The translations under genes and the position numbers were made by a program. This document shows, in pieces, positions 1 to 6,846 of a DNA stretch of 64,000 nucleotides. The stretch's first letter is position 1; every line of letters begins with the position of its first letter. The notes under the pieces are model-generated. The model saw nothing but the letters and a program-made list of their open reading frames with translations, was not told the DNA's origin and made no database searches. Origin of the DNA: Streptomyces novaecaesareae (GTDB taxonomy: Bacteria; Actinomycetota; Actinomycetes; Streptomycetales; Streptomycetaceae); assembly GCF_000716875.1 (NCBI RefSeq), contig NZ_JNWQ01000044.1, positions 1-64,000 on the forward strand, given 5' to 3'.

Positions 1-1239
1 GCCCCCGCCGCCCGCCCCACCGCGGACGACCGCCACCGCCCCGGCCAGCGCGCCTTCCGCCGCGCCAACCTCGCCCTGTTCGCCGCCGGGGTCGCGACCT
101 TCGTCCTGCTCTACTCCACCCAGGGCCTGCTGCCGGTCCTCTCGGCCGACCTCGACCTCACCCCCGGCCAGGCCAGTTGGACGGCCTCCGCCGCCACCCT
201 CGGACTCGCCCTCGGCCTGCTCCCGGCGAGCGCGCTCTCCGACCGGTACGGCCGCACCCCGGTGATGACGGCCTCCACCCTCGCCGCCTCCGTCCTCGCC
301 CTCGCACTGCCCTTCGCGCCCGACCTCACCACCCTCGTCGTGCTGCGGGTCCTCCAGGGCGCCGCCCTCGCCGGGCTCCCGGCCACCGCCATGGCCTACC
401 TCGCCGAAGAGGTCCACCCCAGCGCCCTGGCCTCCGCGATGGGCCTGTACGTGGCCGGCAACAGCATCGGCGGCATGGGCGGCCGACTGCTCTCCGGCTG
501 GACCGCCGCCGGCCTCGGCTGGCGCTGGGGCCTCGCCGCCTCCGCCGCCCTCGCCCTGCTCGCCACGCTCGCCTTCCGGCTGCTGATCCCCGCCGCCCGG
601 CACTTCACCCCCGCCCCGGTGGACGCCCGCGCCCTCGCCCGCACCGTCGGCGGGCACCTGCGCAACCCCCTGCTGCTGCGGCTGTACGCGCTGGGGATGC
701 TGTTCATGGCCGTGTTCGGCGCGGTCTACAACACCGTCGGCTACCGGCTGATCGCCGCGCCGTTCCACCTGCCGGAGTCGATCGCCGCCTCGATCTTCGT
801 GGTCTACCTGGTCGGCACCGGCACCTCTGCCGCGGCCGGCCGCCTCTCCGCCCGCCTCGGCCGCCGCGGCGCCCTCTACGTCTCCATCGGCGTGACCACC
901 GCCGGCCTGCTGCTCTCCCTCGCCGAGTCCCTGGTCTGCGCCCTGCTCGGCCTGGTCCTGATCACCGCCGGCTTCTTCGCCGGCCACGCCACCGCCTCCT
1001 CCGCGGTCGGCCGCACCGCCACCGAGGGCCGCGCCCAGGCCTCCGCCCTCTACCTGATCGCCTACTACCTCGGGAACAGCCTCGGCGGCACCCTCGGAGC
1101 CGACGCCTACCACGCCACCGGCTGGCCCGGCGCCGCCACCGTCGGCCTCACCGCCATGACCGTCGCCGCCGCCGTCACCCTCTACGCCACCCGCCGGGCC
1201 CATGCGGCCGCCCGGCAGACGGCGCCGGCCGTTCGTTGA
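1..1239 (+). CDS. MFS transporter, 5'-truncated by window start
   Basis: Integral membrane major-facilitator exporter. The frame is open from base 1 without a start codon, so the N-terminus lies outside the window; 412 codons remain. Alternating hydrophobic segments give about 11-12 transmembrane helices. The cytoplasmic loop motif A of the superfamily is visible near residue 80 (LSDRYGRTP), followed by the helix pair expected in drug or sugar-efflux members (YnfM/arabinose-efflux-like). The substrate cannot be read from the sequence. The gene ends 87 bases before an alpha/beta hydrolase gene on the same strand, and a 15-bp inverted repeat lies between them, so the two may be separately controlled. 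Certain as an MFS protein, uncertain in substrate. Confidence 0.9.
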   Translation, partial: APAARPTADDRHRPGQRAFRRANLALFAAGVATFVLLYSTQGLLPVLSADLDLTPGQASWTASAATLGLALGLLPASALSDRYGRTPVMTASTLAASVLALALPFAPDLTTLVVLRVLQGAALAGLPATAMAYLAEEVHPSALASAMGLYVAGNSIGGMGGRLLSGWTAAGLGWRWGLAASAALALLATLAFRLLIPAARHFTPAPVDARALARTVGGHLRNPLLLRLYALGMLFMAVFGAVYNTVGYRLIAAPFHLPESIAASIFVVYLVGTGTSAAAGRLSARLGRRGALYVSIGVTTAGLLLSLAESLVCALLGLVLITAGFFAGHATASSAVGRTATEGRAQASALYLIAYYLGNSLGGTLGADAYHATGWPGAATVGLTAMTVAAAVTLYATRRAHAAARQTAPAVR

Positions 1240-1246
1240 TCATTCG

Positions 1247-1283
1247 CGGTGAATACCTGACGGCAGGCGTCAGGTATTCACCG
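1247..1283. promoter_or_regulatory. Perfect 15-bp inverted repeat, operator or terminator
   Basis: Arms cggtgaatacctgac (1247-1261) and gtcaggtattcaccg (1269-1283) are exact reverse complements around a 7-base centre. The arms are AT-rich for this genome and no T-run follows, unlike the GC-rich terminators elsewhere in the window. The position, 43 bases before the hydrolase start and 8 bases after the MFS stop, suits a TetR- or MarR-type operator. A terminator for the MFS gene remains possible. Confidence 0.6.
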
Positions 1284-1326
1284 TAGGTTCCTCCCGAACC
1301 GCCCGAACGACCAGAGGAACACGACA

Positions 1327-2001
1327 ATGGCGACCTTCGTCCTCATCCCCGGCGTCCTGCACGGCGGTTGGTGGTACCGGCCGCTCACCGAGGAGCTGCG
1401 CGCGGCGGGGTACGAGGTGTACCCGGTGACGCTGAGCGGCGTCAGCGAGCGCGGTCATCTGAACGGCGGGGGCATCAACCTGGACACCCACACCCGGGAC
1501 GTGCTCGGGCTCCTGGAGGCCGAGCAGATCACCGACGCGGTGCTGGTCGGACACAGCTACGGCGGCATGGTCGTCTCCGCGGTGGCCGACCGCGCACCGG
1601 AGCGGATCACCGGCCTGGTGTACGCGGACGCCTTCGTGCCGCGTGACGGCGAGTCGGTGTACGACATCGTCGACGACGTCTGGAAGCAGCGCTACCTGGC
1701 CGGCGCCGCCGCCGGCAACGGGCACACCATGGTCGGCCGCCACCCCGCCCTCGACCCGCGCGCCACCGTCCACCCCCTGGCCACCCTGCTGCAGCCGGTC
1801 CACCTCACCGGCGCGGCGGACACCATCACCCGGCGCACCTACATCCACGCCGAGCAGTTCGAGGGCACCCCGTTCCTCCCCACCTACGAGCGTCTCCTGG
1901 ACGACCCCACCTGGACGGTCCACGCCCTCCCCGTCGGCCACGACCTCATCCACGAGGCCCTGGCGGACTTCCTCAAGATCACCGCCGCGATGGCCGACTG
2001 A
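1327..2001 (+). CDS. Alpha/beta hydrolase (salicylate-esterase/hydroxynitrile-lyase-like)
   Basis: 224-residue cytoplasmic alpha/beta-fold hydrolase without a signal peptide. The oxyanion-hole region reads PGVLHGGWW at residues 8-16, the nucleophile elbow is VGHSYGG with Ser77, and the catalytic His205 is in VGHDLIHE near the C-terminus. Size and motif spacing match the compact AB_hydrolase_6 group, which includes plant methylsalicylate esterases and bacterial small-ester hydrolases. The ATG at 1327 is preceded by GAGGAA about 6 bases upstream. A strong palindrome lies just upstream, suggesting its own regulator encoded elsewhere. The natural substrate is unknown. Confidence 0.88.
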   Translation: MATFVLIPGVLHGGWWYRPLTEELRAAGYEVYPVTLSGVSERGHLNGGGINLDTHTRDVLGLLEAEQITDAVLVGHSYGGMVVSAVADRAPERITGLVYADAFVPRDGESVYDIVDDVWKQRYLAGAAAGNGHTMVGRHPALDPRATVHPLATLLQPVHLTGAADTITRRTYIHAEQFEGTPFLPTYERLLDDPTWTVHALPVGHDLIHEALADFLKITAAMAD

Positions 2002-2023
2002 CGATCCTCGATACACTCCGGCC

Positions 2024-2578
2024 GTGAGCCTTGACGCGGCGTCGTACGCCCGCTTGCGGGAGACCATCGATCGGCTTCCCCGGCCGCCGGGACTGGGGAA
2101 GGCCGAAATCGCCGAGGGCAAGGTCGTCCTGACGCTGTCACCGCCCAACCGGCACGAGCTCGCGGTGCTGCGGATCGCTCGGCAGCTCAACGCCCAGCTC
2201 CCGAAGACCCATCCCGGCCACATCGCGCACGGCGGCGCGGACCTGGAGGACATCGGCCTCGGCAGATTGCGGAATCCGGATCTGATGGTGTTCGCCGAAA
2301 CGGCCCTTGAGGGCGAGGAGCCGGCACTCCTCCCCCACGAGGTCCTGCTGGTGGTCGAGGTCGTCTCCGAGCCCGACCCTGAGAGCGACTACCGCGACAA
2401 AGTCCACGACTACGCCGCGATGGGCATTCCGCTCTACCTGCTCGTCGATCCCCGCAACGGCACCGGCATCATCCACGACGAGCCCGGTTACGCGTCCCGC
2501 AAGAAGTTCGTCTTCGGCGACGAGATCGCCGTCGGCCCCTGGACGCTCGACACCAGCGGTCTGCTCACGTACGCCTGA
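2024..2578 (+). CDS. Uma2 family protein (DUF820, PD-(D/E)XK nuclease fold)
   Basis: 184-residue Uma2/DUF820 protein. The family has a restriction-endonuclease-like fold and is greatly expanded in cyanobacteria and actinomycetes, with no settled role. Visible family signatures are the N-terminal EGKVVLTLSPPNRHE, the core RNPDLMVF (PD of the nuclease motif) and the strand VLLVVEVVSEPDPESDYRDK (E and K of the motif). The GTG at 2024 is chosen because it lies just after the hydrolase stop and the family start signature follows; the same frame is open further upstream but only inside the hydrolase gene. The last codons form the left arm of a bidirectional terminator. Confidence 0.85.
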   Translation: MSLDAASYARLRETIDRLPRPPGLGKAEIAEGKVVLTLSPPNRHELAVLRIARQLNAQLPKTHPGHIAHGGADLEDIGLGRLRNPDLMVFAETALEGEEPALLPHEVLLVVEVVSEPDPESDYRDKVHDYAAMGIPLYLLVDPRNGTGIIHDEPGYASRKKFVFGDEIAVGPWTLDTSGLLTYA

Positions 2579-2599
2579 TCCGGCGTACGTGAGCAGACC
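2558..2599. terminator. Bidirectional terminator, 18-bp perfect stem overlapping a stop codon
   Basis: Arms 2558-2575 and 2582-2599 are exact reverse complements (ggtctgctcacgtacgcc and its complement) around a 6-base loop that contains the TGA of the Uma2 gene. It sits between convergent Uma2 and deoA genes, so it can stop transcription from both sides. The left arm is coding sequence for the last six residues. Confidence 0.8.
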
Positions 2600-2608
2600 T
2601 CAGGCGCC

Positions 2609-3886
2609 TCAGGCGATGCGGTCGAGGACGATCGGGTTCGGGGTGAACGCCGTGCCCTCGGGGGCGACGGTGATGCCGCCGGCCAGGGCCTCGATCGCGT
2701 AGTCGTAGCGCTCGGGGGTGTCGGTGTGGAGGGTCAGCAGGGGCTGGCCGGCCACGACGGTGTCGCCGGGCTTGGCGTGCATCTCGACGCCGGCGCCGGC
2801 CTGGACCGGGTCCTCCTTGCGGGCGCGGCCGGCGCCCAGGCGCCAGGCGCAGACGCCGACGGCGTAGGCGTCGAGCCCGGTGAGCACGCCGGAGGCGGGC
2901 GCGGGGATGACGTGCTGCTCGCGGGCGACCGGGAGCGGGGCGTCCACGTCGCCGCCCTGGGCGGCGATCATGCGGCGCCAGTGGTCCATCGCGGAGCCGT
3001 CGCGCAGCGCGTCCGCCGGGTCCTTGCCGTGCACGCCGGCCGCGGCGAGCATCTCGCGGGCGAGCGCGAGGGTCAGCTCCACGACGTCGGCCGGGCCGCC
3101 GCCGGCCAGGACCTCGACGGACTCGCGGACCTCCAGCGCGTTGCCCGCGGTGAGGCCGAGCGGGGTGGACATGTCGGTGAGCAGCGCGACGGTGTTGACA
3201 CCCGCGGTGGTGCCCAGGCCGACCATGGTGCGGGCGAGTTCGCGGGCGTCGTCCAGGTTCTTCATGAACGCGCCGGAGCCGACCTTGACGTCCAGGACCA
3301 GCGCGCCGGTGCCCTCGGCGATCTTCTTGGACATGATCGAGGAGGCGATCAGCGGGATCGCCTCGACGGTGCCGGTGACGTCGCGCAGCGCGTACAGCTT
3401 CTTGTCGGCGGGGGCGAGGCCGTCGCCGGCCGCGCAGATGACCGCGCCGGCGTCGCGCAGCACGTCCATCATCTCGTCGTTGGAGAGCAGGGCGCGCCAG
3501 CCGGGGATGGACTCCAGCTTGTCCAGGGTGCCGCCGGTGTGGCCGAGGCCGCGGCCGGAGAGCTGCGGGACGGCGGCGCCGCAGGCGGCGACCAGCGGGG
3601 CGAGCGGGAGGGTGATCTTGTCGCCGACGCCACCGGTGGAGTGCTTGTCGCTGGTGGGCAGCGGCAGCGAGGAGAAGTCCATCCGGACGCCGGAGCGGAT
3701 CATGGCGTCGGTCCAGCGGCTGATCTCGTGCGGCTTCATGCCGTTCAGCAGGATCGCCATGGCCAGCGCGGACATCTGCTCGTCGGCGACCTCGCCGCGG
3801 GTGTAGGCGTCGATGACCCAGTCGATCTGAGCGTCGCTCAGCTCTCCGCGATCGCGCTTGGTCCTGATGACGGAGATGGCGTCCAT
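2609..3886 (-). CDS. deoA: Thymidine phosphorylase
   Basis: 425-residue pyrimidine-nucleoside phosphorylase that converts thymidine and phosphate to thymine and deoxyribose 1-phosphate in the cytoplasm. The N-terminal helical domain is followed by the phosphate-binding signature KHSTGGVGDK at residues 81-90, the glycine-rich GRGLGHTGGT loop, and a C-terminal PYNP_C domain from about residue 340. Length matches bacterial DeoA. It is the last gene of a minus-strand run in which cytidine deaminase and a nucleoside ABC transporter precede it, so imported nucleosides can be deaminated and then phosphorolysed. A 13-bp inverted repeat separates it from cdd. Confidence 0.95.
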   Translation of the reverse strand: MDAISVIRTKRDRGELSDAQIDWVIDAYTRGEVADEQMSALAMAILLNGMKPHEISRWTDAMIRSGVRMDFSSLPLPTSDKHSTGGVGDKITLPLAPLVAACGAAVPQLSGRGLGHTGGTLDKLESIPGWRALLSNDEMMDVLRDAGAVICAAGDGLAPADKKLYALRDVTGTVEAIPLIASSIMSKKIAEGTGALVLDVKVGSGAFMKNLDDARELARTMVGLGTTAGVNTVALLTDMSTPLGLTAGNALEVRESVEVLAGGGPADVVELTLALAREMLAAAGVHGKDPADALRDGSAMDHWRRMIAAQGGDVDAPLPVAREQHVIPAPASGVLTGLDAYAVGVCAWRLGAGRARKEDPVQAGAGVEMHAKPGDTVVAGQPLLTLHTDTPERYDYAIEALAGGITVAPEGTAFTPNPIVLDRIA

Positions 3887-3924
3887 GCGTGCTCCAAGAG
3901 GGGGTTCAAAGGCATGAAAAGCGA

Positions 3925-3969
3925 AGAGTGTCGCGAGATGACCGGGTTCCGGCCCACTCGCGACACTCT
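3925..3969. promoter_or_regulatory. 13-bp inverted repeat between cdd and deoA
   Basis: Arms agagtgtcgcgag (3925-3937) and ctcgcgacactct (3957-3969) are exact complements with a 19-base loop. The element lies 39 bases upstream of the deoA start. It could be an attenuator that reduces deoA expression relative to the transporter, or an operator of a nucleoside-responsive repressor. The long loop and moderate GC make a simple terminator less likely. Confidence 0.5.
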
Positions 3970-3991
3970 ACGCGCGTAACAAACAGAGAGG

Positions 3992-4393
3992 CTAGAGCCG
4001 CTCCGGACCGAACGCGTCGGGTAGGACCTCGCTCATCGGCTTCACACCCGAGGCGAGGTCGACCAGCAGCTCCGGCCCGCCGTGCTCGTACAGCAGCTGG
4101 CGGCAGCGCCCGCACGGCATCAGCAGCGCGCCGGCGCCGTCCACGCAGGTGAAGGCGGTCAGCCGCCCGCCGCCGGTGGCGTGCAGCGTGGACACCAGCC
4201 CGCACTCGGCGCAGAGCCCGAGCCCGTACGAGGCGTTCTCGACGTTGCAGCCGGTGACCACCCGCCCGTCGTCCACCAGCGCGGCCGCACCGACCGGGAA
4301 CCTGCTGTACGGGGCGTACGCGTGGCCCATCGCCTCGCGCGCCGCCTCGCGCAGCCGCTCCCAGTCGACCGCGGAAGGTGCGGGGGCGGTCAC
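3992..4393 (-). CDS. cdd: Cytidine deaminase
   Basis: 133-residue zinc enzyme that deaminates cytidine and deoxycytidine to uridine and deoxyuridine. Zinc-site motifs are CAE at residues 61-63 and PCGRC at 93-97; the substrate-binding strand CNVENASYG is at 49-57. The length is typical of the homotetrameric class. The frame is open about 70 codons further upstream, but the GTG at 4393 forms a GTGA overlap with the preceding permease stop (4390-4393), the usual sign of translational coupling, and family similarity begins there. It is part of the nucleoside uptake and salvage operon. Confidence 0.95.
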   Translation of the reverse strand: MTAPAPSAVDWERLREAAREAMGHAYAPYSRFPVGAAALVDDGRVVTGCNVENASYGLGLCAECGLVSTLHATGGGRLTAFTCVDGAGALLMPCGRCRQLLYEHGGPELLVDLASGVKPMSEVLPDAFGPERL

Positions 4394-5682
4394 TTGCCCT
4401 GGCCCTTGCGGTAGATCTGGCCGTCGGCCTTGGGCATCCGCAGGCGCTGCGAGGCCAGCGAGAGCACCACCAGGGTGATCACGTACGGCGTGGCGACGAT
4501 CAGCGGGCGCTGCACCTCGTCGGTCAGCGAGTACCAGGCGATCAGGCCGCCGGCGACCACGAAGGAGATCACCGTCGCGGTGAACTTGCGCCGGTACAGC
4601 TGCCACAGGGCAAGCAGGATCATCGCGATGCCGACGATCAGGATCAGCACGTGCACCGACTCCGGGTCGCGCAGCTGGAGGCTGTCGGTGAAGCCGAACA
4701 GGCCGGCGCCCATGGCGAGACCGCCGGGCATCCAGTTGCCGAAGATCATCGCGGCGAGGCCGATGAAGCCGCGGCCCAGGGTCTGGCCGTCCTTGTAGAA
4801 GTGCGCGGCGACCAGCGAGAGGTACGCACCGCCGAGGCCCGCGAAGGCGCCGGAGGCGATGACCGCCAGGTACTTGTACTTGTAGACGTTGACGCCCAGC
4901 GACTCGGCCGCGGTCGGGTTCTCACCGCAGGAGCGCAGCCGCAGGCCGAACACCGTGCGCCAGAGCGCGAAGTAGCTGACCACGATCAGCGCGGCCGCCA
5001 GCAGCACGACCACCGAGATGTTGGTGACCAGGCCGCCGAGCACGCCGGCGACGTCCGAGACGAAGAACCAGTGGTGGGTCTCGATGTCCTTCAGCCAGGA
5101 GGACAGCCCCGGGATCGTCATGTACGGCAGCGGATCCGCCGGCGGGGACTGGTTCGCCCCGGCACCGGCCGAGATGTAGTCCTTGTAGTAGATCCGGTTG
5201 ACGTACGCGCAGATGCCGGGGATCAGCAGGTTGATGCCGACGCCGGAGACGATGTGGTCGACGCCGAAGGTCACGGTGATGATCGCGTGCAGCAGACCGC
5301 CGAGCGCGCCGCCGAGCATGCCGGCCAGCAGACCGACCCACGGGTTGACCAGGTAGCCGGCCCAGGCACCGCAGAAGGTGCCGGCGACCATCATGCCTTC
5401 GAGGCCGATGTTGACCACACCGGCCCGCTCGGACCAGAGACCGCCCAGACCGGCCATGCCGATCGGCACGGCGGCGCTGAGCGCGGCGGTGATCTGACCG
5501 GAGGAGGTCAGCGAGTGGTTGCCGGTGGCCATGCCCACGGCGGAGAACAGGACCAGGGCGCCCGCGATCAGGAGCAGGACCACCGGCCAGGACAGCTTGC
5601 GCTTCTTCGCGGGTGCGCCCGATGGCTCTCCGACCGGGAAGACGATCCTCTTCCAGTAGTCGGCCGTGAAGTTCTGGCTCAT
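4390..5682 (-). CDS. Nucleoside ABC transporter permease (YufQ/NupQ-type)
   Basis: 430-residue inner-membrane permease of the BPD_transp_2 family. After a cytoplasmic N-terminus of about 30 residues there are 9-10 hydrophobic helices. The conserved cytoplasmic-loop sequence ERAGVVNIGLEGMM at about 84-97 is the signature shared with branched-chain amino acid and nucleoside permeases. It overlaps the upstream permease by four bases (ATGA) and the downstream cdd by four bases, so the genes are translationally coupled. Together with the neighbouring permease it should form the heterodimeric pore of a BmpA/NupNOPQ-like purine or pyrimidine nucleoside importer. The exact nucleoside is not readable. 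Confidence 0.92.
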   Translation of the reverse strand: MSQNFTADYWKRIVFPVGEPSGAPAKKRKLSWPVVLLLIAGALVLFSAVGMATGNHSLTSSGQITAALSAAVPIGMAGLGGLWSERAGVVNIGLEGMMVAGTFCGAWAGYLVNPWVGLLAGMLGGALGGLLHAIITVTFGVDHIVSGVGINLLIPGICAYVNRIYYKDYISAGAGANQSPPADPLPYMTIPGLSSWLKDIETHHWFFVSDVAGVLGGLVTNISVVVLLAAALIVVSYFALWRTVFGLRLRSCGENPTAAESLGVNVYKYKYLAVIASGAFAGLGGAYLSLVAAHFYKDGQTLGRGFIGLAAMIFGNWMPGGLAMGAGLFGFTDSLQLRDPESVHVLILIVGIAMILLALWQLYRRKFTATVISFVVAGGLIAWYSLTDEVQRPLIVATPYVITLVVLSLASQRLRMPKADGQIYRKGQGK

Positions 5683-6842
5683 GCCGCAACCTCCTTGTTG
5701 CTAGCTGCGGCGGCCTGGGCGGCGAGCTGCTCGCCGACCTTCTGCTGCTGGCGCTTCAGGCCGTAGCGGCGCACCAGCTCGTACGCGACGACGACGCAGA
5801 TGACGATGGTGCCCTGCATGACCGAGACGATCTCGGACGGGAAGCCGCCCTGCAGGGGCAGCTGCGCGCCGGTGGCGTCCAGGAAGGCGAACAGCACGGC
5901 CGCGAACGCCATGCCGATCGGGCTGTTCCGGCCGAGCAGGGCGATCGAGATGCCCAGGAAGCCCAGGCCGGGCTGGAAGCTCTGGCCGTAGTAGAAGGAG
6001 TTCTGCAGCAGCTCGGGCATGCCGATCAGACCGGCGATCGCACCGGAGACGGCCATCGAGATGACCACCATCTTCTTGACGTTCACGCCCGAGGCGGTCG
6101 CGGCGGACTCCGAGCGGCCGGTGGCGCGCAGGTCGAAGCCGAAGCGGGTGCGGGTCAGGGTGAACTGGAAGAGCACACCGACCAGGGCCGCGATGAAGAT
6201 GAAGCCCCAGAGGGTGCCGCCGGCCGTCTCGATGCCGAAGAAGTGGCTCGACTGCGAGATCGGCTCGGTCTGGATCGAGTTGCTGGTGCCGCTGACCTTC
6301 GGCGCGAAGATGCCGGGGACGAGCAGCAGACCGACGATCGCGACCGCGATGGCGTTCAGCATGATGGTCGCGATGACCTCGCTGACGCCGCGGTAGACCT
6401 TCAGCAGACCGGCGATGCTCGCGTACAGGCCGCCGACCAGCATGGCGGTGACCAGCAGCAGCGGGATCTGGATGAACGCCGGCAGGTCGACCTGGGCGCC
6501 GATGTAGGCCGCGAACAGCGCCGCGACCTTGTACTGGCCCTCGACGCCGATGTTGAACAGGTTCATCCGGAACCCGAAGGCGGCGGCCGCGGCGGCCAGG
6601 TAGTAGGTGGTGGACCGGTTGAGGATCGCCACCTGGCCGTCCGACTTGGTGGCGTACGTGATCATCACGTTCCACGCGTCGAACGGGTTCTTGCCCGAGG
6701 TCGCCAGCAGGACGGAGCAGATCGCGACGGAGAGCACGACCGCGAGCACCGGCGCCGCCAGTGCGAGCACGATCCGCTCACCGCTGATCCGCTGTGCCAG
6801 GCCGGGCTTGGCGGCCTTGGCTGCGGGGTTGGGACTGGTCAT
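5679..6842 (-). CDS. Nucleoside ABC transporter permease (YufP/NupP-type)
   Basis: 387-residue second permease of the importer, also BPD_transp_2 family. The first transmembrane helix spans about residues 25-47 and is followed by the family segment FRMNLFNIGVEGQYK. The frame continues 45 codons upstream without similarity; ATG 6842 (MTSPNPAAK) is taken because it follows the ATPase stop by four bases and gives a normal N-terminus. It overlaps the next permease by four bases. A short Gln- and Ala-rich tail ends the protein. Pairing of two non-identical permeases with one double-NBD ATPase is the standard architecture of this importer family. Confidence 0.92.
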   Translation of the reverse strand: MTSPNPAAKAAKPGLAQRISGERIVLALAAPVLAVVLSVAICSVLLATSGKNPFDAWNVMITYATKSDGQVAILNRSTTYYLAAAAAAFGFRMNLFNIGVEGQYKVAALFAAYIGAQVDLPAFIQIPLLLVTAMLVGGLYASIAGLLKVYRGVSEVIATIMLNAIAVAIVGLLLVPGIFAPKVSGTSNSIQTEPISQSSHFFGIETAGGTLWGFIFIAALVGVLFQFTLTRTRFGFDLRATGRSESAATASGVNVKKMVVISMAVSGAIAGLIGMPELLQNSFYYGQSFQPGLGFLGISIALLGRNSPIGMAFAAVLFAFLDATGAQLPLQGGFPSEIVSVMQGTIVICVVVAYELVRRYGLKRQQQKVGEQLAAQAAAASNKEVAA

Positions 6843-6846
6843 GTGG

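Noticed and set aside
2726..3979. Long plus-strand frame opposite deoA
   Set aside because: Gly/Val/Asp/Gln-rich shadow of the thymidine phosphorylase gene with no ribosome site and no family motif.
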